This document shows, one piece after another, positions 1-6,773 of a stretch of 31,096 nt of DNA. A model generated the notes under the pieces. That model searched no databases. It saw only the letters and a list, made by a program, of their open reading frames with translations, and was not told the origin of the DNA. How positions within the stretch are numbered: the stretch's first letter is position 1; each line of letters begins with the position of its first letter. Source of the stretch: an uncultured Saprospiraceae bacterium (GTDB taxonomy: Bacteria > Bacteroidota > Bacteroidia > Chitinophagales > Saprospiraceae); contig CAKZUM010000460.1 in the NCBI GenBank assembly GCA_937921525.1, positions 1-31,096 on the forward strand, written 5' to 3'. The translations under genes and the position numbers were made by a program.

Positions 1-1
1 A

Positions 2-139
2 ATGTGTGAATACTTGGATTATAAGGTGCTTACGCTAAAGCGAGTCCGTATTATGAATATCCATTTGGATAATTTACCTATTGGCACTTGGCGAGATTTG
101 ACGAAGTCGGAGTTGGCAGAACTTCGGAAACAGCTATAG
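2..139 (+). CDS. rluF: RluF-type 23S rRNA pseudouridine synthase, C-terminal fragment
   Basis: Only the last 45 codons are present; the gene begins left of the window. The reading frame starting at base 2 runs MCEYLDYKVLTLKRVRIMNI and then NLPIGTWRDLTKSEL before the stop at 137-139. These match the conserved C-terminal strands of the RsuA/RluB/RluF family of RNA pseudouridine synthases (RMCE..GY.V..L.RVRIMNI...LP.G.WRDLT). RluF modifies uridine 2604 of 23S rRNA. The catalytic Asp and the N-terminal S4 domain lie outside the window, so family is firm while RluF versus RluB/RluE rests on this tail only. The next gene is also an RNA-modification enzyme. Confidence 0.75.
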   Translation: MCEYLDYKVLTLKRVRIMNIHLDNLPIGTWRDLTKSELAELRKQL

Positions 140-140
140 G

Positions 141-194
141 TGTTTTTTTACCACATAGTTGTTTTTTTACCACATAGGTACATAGGCCACATAG
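141..194 (+). repeat. Short direct repeats with CCACATAG core
   Basis: TGTTTTTTTACCACATAG occurs at 141-158 and again at 160-177 (19-bp period). A third CCACATAG follows at 187-194, after the related string GTACATAGG. The repeats start two bases after the rluF stop codon. The last core also forms the left arm of the hairpin at 187-213. Confidence 0.7.
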
Positions 195-217
195 TATGAC
201 ATTTGCTATGTGGTTTT
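187..217 (+). terminator. Probable intrinsic terminator after rluF
   Basis: CCACATAG (187-194) pairs perfectly with CTATGTGG (206-213) across an 11-nt loop, followed by TTTT and then an A-run. The stem is AU-rich and the U-tract short, so it would be a weak terminator. Position between two plus-strand genes fits that role. Confidence 0.45.
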
Positions 218-240
218 AAAAAAAAATATTATGCTCTATG

Positions 241-257
241 CTAGTTTAGAAAACTAG
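241..257 (+). other. Small perfect hairpin in the trmH-like gene leader
   Basis: CTAGTTT (241-247) and AAACTAG (251-257) form a 7-bp stem with a 3-nt loop ending 16 bases before the start codon at 274. It could be a leader hairpin or an operator half-site pair; nothing further supports either. Confidence 0.3.
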
Positions 258-273
258 AGTAACTTGAAAAGTA

Positions 274-738
274 ATGAGGAAGAAATGGGATTCTAAAGAA
301 GAAAGATATTTTGGTATTGGTATCTACAAACCAAAGACAGAAGAGAATGTCGGCTCTTTATGGAGGACGGCCTATATCTATGGCGCCAGTTTCATTTTTA
401 TCATTGATGCTAAATACAAAAAGAAAAGTACGGACGTGCTAAAGGTATGGTCTAAGATACCTTTATTTCAATTTGCATCCATTGAAGCTTTTCTCCAAAC
501 GGTTCCTTATAGTTGTAAAATTATCGGTATTGAAATGGACAAAAGAGCCATTCCAATTAAAGAATTTGTGCATCCCGAACGAGCCGTCTATTTGTTAGGT
601 TCTGAAAATAATGGATTGACGAAGGAATTAAAAAATAAATGTCAAGAGCTAGTTATTTTACCTGGAAAAGAATCTGTCAATGTAGCGGTAGCTGGTAGTA
701 TTGCTATTTTTGATCGAATTAATAAGATGGAGGAATAA
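274..738 (+). CDS. SpoU/TrmH-family RNA 2'-O-methyltransferase
   Basis: A 154-aa single-domain SPOUT methyltransferase that transfers a methyl group from S-adenosylmethionine to a ribose 2'-OH in RNA. Three family motifs are visible: motif 1 around residues 25-33 (NVGSLWRTA, with the catalytic-type Arg31), motif 2 around 106-114 (YLLGSENNG) and motif 3 around 129-141 (LPGKESVNVAVAG, with the S-V-N of the trefoil knot). Length matches minimal TrmH/TrmL-type enzymes without an RNA-binding extension. The substrate (tRNA or rRNA position) cannot be read from the sequence. It lies 134 bp after an rRNA pseudouridine synthase, a plausible RNA-modification cluster, though a possible terminator separates them. 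Confidence 0.92.
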   Translation: MRKKWDSKEERYFGIGIYKPKTEENVGSLWRTAYIYGASFIFIIDAKYKKKSTDVLKVWSKIPLFQFASIEAFLQTVPYSCKIIGIEMDKRAIPIKEFVHPERAVYLLGSENNGLTKELKNKCQELVILPGKESVNVAVAGSIAIFDRINKMEE

Positions 739-794
739 TATTTATTTATAGAGGTAGTAGCTTTCGGTAATCGGCAAGCAGTAGCTTTTTATTG

Positions 795-864
795 TTTTTT
801 AGAGCGAGCGATTTTATTAGGCTTTTTTGCAAAAAAGTCTAATAAGATCGCTCGCTCTAAAGGA
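795..864 (+). repeat. Long near-perfect inverted repeat (29-35 bp stem)
   Basis: Arms 801-829 and 830-858 are complementary at 27 of 29 positions with no spacer (TTGCAA apex). The two exceptions, 813/846 and 821/838, are T-G and G-T, so plus-strand RNA would pair through all 29 positions. Flanking T and A/G bases extend pairing to about 795-864. There is no T-run after the stem on either strand, so it is not a standard intrinsic terminator, although it sits 62 bp after the methyltransferase stop. Confidence 0.85.
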
Positions 865-938
865 ATAATTTAAACATACTTGTTGCCAAGTACTAAGAAC
901 CTTGATAATTCTAAAAAGGAAAATATTTTAAAAAAAAT

Positions 939-1481
939 ATGTCAAAACTAATATCCATACTAAGAGGCATCAACGTAGGAGGCAAAAGAAAAATTCTAAT
1001 GGCCGACCTAAGAACCCTATATCAAGAACTAGGTTTCAAAAATCCTCAAACCTACATCCAAAGTGGCAATGTTATTTTCGATTATACAGGGAAAAAGAAA
1101 ATAGCCGCTTTAGAATCAATGATCTATACAGCAATTCATGAGAAGTATGAATTTGAAGTTCCTGTAATCGTAAGGACAGTCAAAGAGATAGCGAACGCTT
1201 ATACGAAAAATCCATTCGCAATAGAAGATACTCCAATAGAACATTTACATTTAACTTTTCTAAAAGAAGTACCTAAAGCAGAACATCTAGAACAAATAAA
1301 CACCTACGATTATTCCCCTGACAAATTCGAGATCATAGGAAAGAATGCCTATATCTATTGTGACGGAAAATACCATAAATCTAAATTGACGAATAACTTC
1401 TTTGAGAAAAAACTGAAAGTGGCTGCTACTACTCGGAATTGGAAAACTGTTAAGAAACTGTTGGAACTTAGTGCTGAATAA
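939..1481 (+). CDS. DUF1697 domain-containing protein
   Basis: A 180-aa protein matching the DUF1697 family, whose biochemical function is not established. Hallmarks are the N-terminal strand with LRGINVGGKRK (residues 8-18), the helix M-A-D-L (21-24), TYIQSGNVIF (38-47), and the C-terminal block with KLTNNFFEKKL and ATTRNWKTV around residues 150-172. It has no signal peptide or membrane segment, so it is cytoplasmic. Length is typical for the family and the start is preceded by an A-rich stretch, as is common in Bacteroidota. It is convergent with the next gene, only 9 bp between stop codons, with no obvious terminator hairpin between them. Confidence 0.92.
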   Translation: MSKLISILRGINVGGKRKILMADLRTLYQELGFKNPQTYIQSGNVIFDYTGKKKIAALESMIYTAIHEKYEFEVPVIVRTVKEIANAYTKNPFAIEDTPIEHLHLTFLKEVPKAEHLEQINTYDYSPDKFEIIGKNAYIYCDGKYHKSKLTNNFFEKKLKVAATTRNWKTVKKLLELSAE

Positions 1482-1490
1482 TTCCTACAA

Positions 1491-2441
1491 CTATCTTCTT
1501 TCTTTAAAAATAGTATAATCTTTTTCATTTTTCCATCCTCTTCGACTAAGTCGATCTATAATCAATTGTTTAGTAATTTTAGTCGCTTTTAGATTCTCAT
1601 CTTCAATGTAAATTTCTGCGGCATATTTAGAATTAGTAGATAAATAAATGTGTATCTTATTAATTAATTGATCCATTTTTTTACTGTCTAACATGGAAGG
1701 AATATGATAGATACCATTATCTGTGGGAGCATTGATTTCTGAAGTAGTAGAAGTTTCTGAACTGATAGTAGGGCTAGAAATAAAATCCTTAGCAGAAGTT
1801 TCTATATTAGCCGTAGATTCGCAATTTAATTGAATAATGGGAGAAGCATTGTCTAATAGAATATGACCATTATACGAATATAAAACAGGCGATTGATAGA
1901 ATGCTTCGAGTAATAGATGGGTATGGTTCTTTTTTGGACGAAATATAAAAGTATGTTGTTCCCAATCTGATGAGGTATTAGGTTTCGATTCTGCTAACTT
2001 CTCTATCTTAGCACAATCTTGATTACCGCCCCAAATACGAAGTACAATTGGTTCGATATAATTAACTAATGAATTGTTTATTTGACTTGCACTCAAATAA
2101 ACTTTTGAGCGATTGATATATAGAGAGAATTGGTAACATTGTTCCCCTAAAAGCGGAGCAGATAATTGTTGGCTGATGCGTTCCCAAGTATCATTATCTC
2201 TGGTCACTAATCCTAAATAAGTCTCCCCATCAAATGATGGCACACTAACACCAAAATGCCCAGGTTGTATATCAGGAGGTGTTTCGCCAGTAAATCCACA
2301 ATCCATCCAATTATAAGGGGTTTTTCCTGCTCTAGCGGTTTGTTCAAAGGAAGGATTTTTTAGCTCAATTATATTGGTTTGCCCAATAGAATAGATAGAG
2401 AAGAGCACATAGAATATAGAGAAACTTACTATTTGTTTCAT
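1491..2441 (-). CDS. Secreted protein with the N-terminal domain of Bacteroidota OmpA-family surface proteins
   Basis: A 316-aa protein with a Sec signal peptide (MKQIVSFSIFYVLFSIYSIGQ, cleavage near residue 21). Residues about 25-205 resemble a beta-sandwich module I know from the N-termini of Bacteroidota OmpA-family proteins: NPSFE, then PYNWMDCG, PPDIQPG, FGVSVPSFDGETYLG, RDNDTWE, QCYQFSLYINRS, LRIWGG, WEQHTFIF and ILLDNASPI. A Ser/Thr-rich linker (about 208-240) follows. The last 70 residues (HIPSML...TKQLIIDRL...YTIFK) could be an eroded OmpA peptidoglycan-binding domain; this is inference, and the usual ALS..RA..V motif is absent. Role unknown, probably cell-envelope or surface. A perfect TAnnTTTG box lies at 2474-2481. 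Confidence 0.7.
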   Translation of the reverse strand: MKQIVSFSIFYVLFSIYSIGQTNIIELKNPSFEQTARAGKTPYNWMDCGFTGETPPDIQPGHFGVSVPSFDGETYLGLVTRDNDTWERISQQLSAPLLGEQCYQFSLYINRSKVYLSASQINNSLVNYIEPIVLRIWGGNQDCAKIEKLAESKPNTSSDWEQHTFIFRPKKNHTHLLLEAFYQSPVLYSYNGHILLDNASPIIQLNCESTANIETSAKDFISSPTISSETSTTSEINAPTDNGIYHIPSMLDSKKMDQLINKIHIYLSTNSKYAAEIYIEDENLKATKITKQLIIDRLSRRGWKNEKDYTIFKERR

Positions 2442-2473
2442 TGATTAGAAAGTTGGCGTGATTTAATTGAAAC

Positions 2474-2481
2474 CAAATATA
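2474..2481 (-). promoter_or_regulatory. Candidate -7 box (TATATTTG) for the 316-aa secreted protein gene
   Basis: Minus-strand TATATTTG fits the Bacteroidota -7 consensus TAnnTTTG exactly and would place transcription start about 25 bp before the ATG at 2441. No TTG is seen at 17-23 bp upstream, so the -33 element is missing or degenerate. Confidence 0.4.
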
Positions 2482-2537
2482 CTTTATAATCTCTAAAAAA
2501 GATAGTAACTTAACCTTAGGATAGATCAAAATTGCTC

Positions 2538-2703
2538 CTAAGTAACGACTAAATAATAACTTCCGCATTTATGGCTGCCAAATATAAAACTATACTGCGT
2601 TGGAAAGCCTCGTCGATGCTGGGCATCGCCTACGTTTTCCGCCTTGTCTAGCTTTATATTTGACTACCCAAAATGGGGAACTTATTTTTCATTCGTTACT
2701 TAG
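2538..2703. repeat. Intergenic palindromic element, copy 1 (166 bp)
   Basis: The left end CTAAGTAACGA (2538-2548) is repeated inverted at 2693-2703. The whole element folds on itself as one imperfect hairpin: CAAATATAAA near 2579 pairs with TTTATATTTG near 2653, and the apex is CGATGC-TGG-GCATCG (2614-2628). It fills most of the 302-bp gap between two minus-strand genes. Copies 2-4 in this window share the same ends. No target-site duplication is evident. Confidence 0.85.
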
Positions 2704-2743
2704 TCCTTTAAATCAGGTAGGTTGTTCCTAGAAAAATTTTAAC

Positions 2744-4117
2744 TCAGTGAAGTAGCAAAAAATCACCTTCGATTTGCTCTGTTTTGCCATTTATAAAAAT
2801 TACTTTGGCTATAAATAGATACACGCCTTCGTTAGCAATAGATCCATTTATATGACCATTCCATCCACCTTGCATCCGACTAGCTAAGAAATTATTGTTA
2901 TGATACACTAGATTTCCCCAACGGTCAAAGATTCTCAGATATTCGATGGTTTGAAGATTAACACCACCCAGTATATTAAATTTATTATTTAAATCTAAAG
3001 AACTTAGTCGAATGATATTGGGAGCATAGAGAGACAAAGGCAATTCTTCTACATTGATCGTTAAATAGTTACTGGTTTCGCATCCATTTTCGTCTATAGT
3101 AAAGAGTTGTAAATTACTACTATTGATAGGCGTATACGCTGTTGTTTCGCAGGTAGCACAAGAAAGGCTACCCATTCCAGACCATTCATAAGAAGTGATT
3201 GAGGGAGTATTACTTGAGGTCTCAAAGGAAGCAGCAATGGTCTCTCCCTCTGTTATGGAAGTTTTGTCAGCAGTAATAGTGAGTTCGGCAGGATTAAAAT
3301 GATCTATGAAAAAGGAGGATGTACCTTCACAGTCTTGTTCATTGGTCACTGTGATACTATAGTTACCTGCTTCCGTAATTGTTATTTGGGGAGTTGTACT
3401 TCCTGTAGACCAACGATAAGAGACAAAGTTGGTTGTTTTTAATTCAGATTCCGTATTAATACAAAATTTATCTGCTCCCTTTATGTTGACGTTTAGTTTA
3501 GAAATATCAGGAATATTTACGGCACCTTCGATGATACAACCGTTTATATCTGTTACCGTAACGCTATATTCGCCACCTTCCTCTACCAATATAGAAGATT
3601 GATTGCTCATTATATTATCACCTGCCCAATTATACGTTTGGAAGTCTTCTGATACTTTTAAAATTTTGATTCCTTCTACACATCTACTATCATCTATGAA
3701 AATGGGAACTTCTTGTAATACATCATTTTCAAGAGCAAAAGAACATTCAAAACCAGTAGTACAGTTCCACAAGGCAGACGTACTATCCGAAAAAGTATAT
3801 ACTGTAAATGCGTCGAACCCTTCACAGGTACTGCTGCCACCTCTTGTAATACATTCTCCCAATTCATTCCCGGCTTCATCATACATGATGGAAACAGATT
3901 CACTAATGGAGCAACTATATCTTAAAAAATAATTTATACGATTTCCAGAGTAGACTTTGGAAATGGTTGGATTTACCCAAGTACAACTCTCACATAAATC
4001 TGTTTCTTCTACTATCTCTTCTGCTAAAGTTACAATCCATGCAATTTCTTCCCCTTGTCCGAAAATGATTGACGGACTTAAAAAAAGAAAGAATAAATAT
4101 GGAAAGTATCTATACAT
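2744..4117 (-). CDS. T9SS type B sorted surface protein (gliding motility-associated C-terminal domain)
   Basis: A 457-aa secreted protein. The N-terminus is a Sec signal peptide (MYRYFPYLFFLFLSPSIIFGQ). Residues about 35-150 are Cys-rich (CESC, CSIS, GEC, STCEG) and not recognised. Two repeats of the Bacteroidota adhesin type follow: YNW...EEGGEYSVTVTDINGC and YRWSTGSTTPQITITEAGNY...C (about 160-265), then a PKD/SprB-like segment (about 275-355). The last ~85 residues form the type B C-terminal sorting domain: IRLSSLDLNNKF, LRIFDRWGNLVYH, GGWNGHINGS, GVYLFIAKV, GDFLLLH. Such proteins are exported by T9SS through SprA, which is also encoded in this window. The usual PN.F.PNGDG.ND entry is degenerate. 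It starts 11 bp after the preceding FG-GAP gene, so the two are probably cotranscribed. Confidence 0.88.
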   Translation of the reverse strand: MYRYFPYLFFLFLSPSIIFGQGEEIAWIVTLAEEIVEETDLCESCTWVNPTISKVYSGNRINYFLRYSCSISESVSIMYDEAGNELGECITRGGSSTCEGFDAFTVYTFSDSTSALWNCTTGFECSFALENDVLQEVPIFIDDSRCVEGIKILKVSEDFQTYNWAGDNIMSNQSSILVEEGGEYSVTVTDINGCIIEGAVNIPDISKLNVNIKGADKFCINTESELKTTNFVSYRWSTGSTTPQITITEAGNYSITVTNEQDCEGTSSFFIDHFNPAELTITADKTSITEGETIAASFETSSNTPSITSYEWSGMGSLSCATCETTAYTPINSSNLQLFTIDENGCETSNYLTINVEELPLSLYAPNIIRLSSLDLNNKFNILGGVNLQTIEYLRIFDRWGNLVYHNNNFLASRMQGGWNGHINGSIANEGVYLFIAKVIFINGKTEQIEGDFLLLH

Positions 4118-4128
4118 GTATGCACATT

Positions 4129-5619
4129 TTATTTATAAACAGATGTACCATTCTTGCCCATATAATTACCCCAATGAATATGCTCACTACTTGCTTTAAA
4201 TTCCTGTTTTTCAATAATAAGATTTTTAAAGGAATAGAAGAAATTTCCATCTTCCATATAGGCCGTGATGATGTCTAAATTCTTATCATTATCTAGATCT
4301 GTTAGAAGTGGAGTAGATCCTAAATTAGTACCTAACTTTGTCTTACTTAATAATAATGGAGTTCCTTGTCCACCAGAATAAATAACTAAATCATTCCCTA
4401 AAAATTCCATGTTACTACCAGCGATATTACTCTTCACTTTACTATTGATCGCTAAAAGAATATCTTCTTTTCCGTCATCGGTTAGATCGATAACGACAGG
4501 AGATGCATACTGAAAAGTACCAAGGGTGTCAACAAATACAAGCTGACCATTTTTTCCATTAACTAATGTATGGACGGTATATTCTGTATTCGGCCAAGGG
4601 CCTTTACCAAAGCTAGAAAAAAAATCTGGGATATTGTCATTACCAACAAAATTACCTGGAGCAGGCATGGTATAAGTATCATAAGTGTCTTCTAACTGCA
4701 TTTTCCATAAGAGGGAATTCGTAAGTCCATTGATAGCAATCAAGCGACCATCAACACTATTCACCACCACATCTTTAATTCCATCCAGATCTACGTCAAT
4801 GATTAGTGGAGGGGCAATGAATCCTTTACCGTTTCCGCTGGCTAAGAGAGTAGCATTGGAAATATCCTCATTTATAATATCTTTTAAAGGTACTCGGAAT
4901 AAACCACCATCTATATATTCTCCACCAGTTCCAAAAATAACTTCTAGTTGGCCGTCATTGTTAAAGCTATGAACGATCGGAGAGCAGTACGTTTCTTTGC
5001 CATCAGGTACGAATGCTTTGGCAAGGATTGTTCCTGTCTGGCCACAAAAAACCATTAAAGCACCGGGGGGGCGATCTAAATCTTTGGTGGTAGCTTTTAT
5101 AAATCCACCATAGGCGGTTAGTAAATCTGCGACTCCATCCTTATTAATATCTGGGATTAACTGAGGGCTATAAAAATTAAGAATATTTGGATCATTATAA
5201 TAATCTAGGCTATCATTATCAGTTAAGTATTCCCAAATGATTTGTCCATTGCTACCATCTAATGCAAATAAAATAGCAGAGCGACCTCCGATATAAATGT
5301 CTGGTATACCATCTTGCGTAATATCTTGGAAAACTGCAGACCCAACGACTTGATTTCTTGCAGGGGTAGTCCATAGTATGCTCCCATCTTTTCCATCCAA
5401 AGCAATTACTGCTTCTTTGATTGGAGTAAATTCCTTTCCACCACCGCCAATGACTATGTCCTTAATTCCATCTTTATTTAAGTCTATTGCAAGTGGGGAA
5501 GATAGAGAACCCACTCCTTCTATTTTTTGTCTCCAATTGTCCGCTTCAAAAGGTTGGCATTGGTAACAAATCAAAGAAATAGCAATTAAAAAAGAAAAAT
5601 TTTTGAACGGTATTGTCAT
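4129..5619 (-). CDS. FG-GAP / PQQ-like beta-propeller lipoprotein
   Basis: A 496-aa predicted outer-membrane lipoprotein. The signal peptide ends in LICYQC, so the lipidated Cys is 18 or 21. Seven Ca-binding-type loops can be counted: DLNKDGIKD, DITQDGIPD, DINKDGVAD, SFNNDGQLE, DVDLDGIKD, DLTDDGKED and DLDNDKNLD, consistent with a seven-bladed FG-GAP propeller. Between several of them are PQQ-propeller-like turns (ALDGKDGSILW, ALDGSNGQIIW, AINGLTNSLLW). No catalytic motif is visible. It lies 44 bp after the DUF4249 gene and 11 bp before the T9SS-sorted protein gene, in the TonB receptor operon. A binding or scaffolding role at the surface is inference. Confidence 0.85.
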   Translation of the reverse strand: MTIPFKNFSFLIAISLICYQCQPFEADNWRQKIEGVGSLSSPLAIDLNKDGIKDIVIGGGGKEFTPIKEAVIALDGKDGSILWTTPARNQVVGSAVFQDITQDGIPDIYIGGRSAILFALDGSNGQIIWEYLTDNDSLDYYNDPNILNFYSPQLIPDINKDGVADLLTAYGGFIKATTKDLDRPPGALMVFCGQTGTILAKAFVPDGKETYCSPIVHSFNNDGQLEVIFGTGGEYIDGGLFRVPLKDIINEDISNATLLASGNGKGFIAPPLIIDVDLDGIKDVVVNSVDGRLIAINGLTNSLLWKMQLEDTYDTYTMPAPGNFVGNDNIPDFFSSFGKGPWPNTEYTVHTLVNGKNGQLVFVDTLGTFQYASPVVIDLTDDGKEDILLAINSKVKSNIAGSNMEFLGNDLVIYSGGQGTPLLLSKTKLGTNLGSTPLLTDLDNDKNLDIITAYMEDGNFFYSFKNLIIEKQEFKASSEHIHWGNYMGKNGTSVYK

Positions 5620-5663
5620 TTATATTAATATGTTCTTCTCTGCTCTCTGTTCTAAACACTGTC

Positions 5664-6719
5664 TCAAAATTCCCAATAATAAGGTCGCTCTCGAACGGCC
5701 CCATTAATTTCTAAACAATCCCTGCAACCAAAAGGTGTAAACCGTTGGAAACCTGCACACTTAGGTCGAATAAAAAAATCAAGGTCATCACTATTGACAA
5801 ACTTTCGTTGGAAGAAAATAGAAGCAACGGAAAAATAGCCAACCGCCACATCATTAGGATTATCCACATTTCTGATATTGCCAACAACTGTACCTGGTGG
5901 GGGGTCAAATAAACCACCATCAATATCTATTACTTCTTTGATATTATTCCAATACGTAAACTCTTCTTCGGATATAGAGAACTGAGAAATATGAAGACAG
6001 AACTGTTCGCCAAATCTAAAGTCATAAGTAGCTTCTGCGATTACTTGTTCGTATAGTACATCGCCATTAATTTGAGAAGCATCAAATAAGCGAATATCAT
6101 TGAGGTCTAAATTTACTTTCACATAACACCTTCTAAGTGCCAAAGCACCGGGATAGCCTTCTTGTATTTGATACTCCCCGAAGACTCTCCATCTAAGAAA
6201 GGGGGGTGGGTCGGCTTGGGAGACATCAGTTGTTATTTTAGCTTTAATTAAATTCTCTGTTACAAATTCTCCAGCATTATTTCTGAAGGTTTCTTCACTG
6301 ACCTCAAAGGTCACATCTTCTATCGAACTACTAGATCTCAAAGCAGCAGGTGTTGACTGATAGTGATTTCCATCAGGTAATACAATATCAATAAAATAAG
6401 ATTTTCCTCGTAGTGCTTTGAAATTAGATAATTGATACACCCCGTCCTCTAGTGCCGTATAAGGATAAGTCGATCCATCCGTATCCATTAATTGTACCGT
6501 TGCATTGGATACAGGATCTAATATATTATCATTACCTATTCCGATGACCGCACTCTGAGATAGTTTCAATTGAAAATCTCCTAAACTGTCGGTTACAAAA
6601 CCATCTACTACTAAAGTTCTCTGTTCCGTATCTACATTTAATTTAATCTCGTCAACACAAGTCCACAGTAGAAATGGAAAAGCGATGGCTAGTAGATATA
6701 ATATATTTTTCTTTCTCAT
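5664..6719 (-). CDS. DUF4249 outer-membrane lipoprotein
   Basis: A 351-aa lipoprotein of the DUF4249 family, which is typically encoded beside a TonB-dependent receptor and is thought to act as its SusD-like surface partner. The signal peptide runs to Cys21 (FLLWTC, a loose lipobox). The family's N-terminal pattern is clear: CVDEIKLNVDTEQRTLVVDG, then FVTDS and LKLSQSAVI. The C-terminal signature is also present, with GCRDCLEINGAVRERPYYW close to the end, matching the usual C..C...G....P.FW. Length is normal for the family. It starts 54 bp after the receptor gene stop, in the same orientation. Substrate is unknown. Confidence 0.9.
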   Translation of the reverse strand: MRKKNILYLLAIAFPFLLWTCVDEIKLNVDTEQRTLVVDGFVTDSLGDFQLKLSQSAVIGIGNDNILDPVSNATVQLMDTDGSTYPYTALEDGVYQLSNFKALRGKSYFIDIVLPDGNHYQSTPAALRSSSSIEDVTFEVSEETFRNNAGEFVTENLIKAKITTDVSQADPPPFLRWRVFGEYQIQEGYPGALALRRCYVKVNLDLNDIRLFDASQINGDVLYEQVIAEATYDFRFGEQFCLHISQFSISEEEFTYWNNIKEVIDIDGGLFDPPPGTVVGNIRNVDNPNDVAVGYFSVASIFFQRKFVNSDDLDFFIRPKCAGFQRFTPFGCRDCLEINGAVRERPYYWEF

Positions 6720-6773
6720 TATTTTCTTTTTGAAGTCGTGAGATTTTTTAACCTCTAATTCACGAATTGACGC

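Noticed and set aside
1482..1490. Terminator between the convergent DUF1697 and secreted-protein genes
   Set aside because: The 9-bp gap and adjoining sequence show no stem-loop with a T-run on either strand.
2365..2568. 67-codon minus-strand open frame overlapping the start of the secreted-protein gene
   Set aside because: It overlaps a well-supported signal-peptide gene in another frame, runs through the candidate promoter and into palindromic element copy 1, and shows no domain.
4488..4498. ATAACGACAGG inside the FG-GAP lipoprotein gene as another copy of the palindromic element end
   Set aside because: Only seven bases match, within an intact reading frame and without an inverted partner; chance occurrence.
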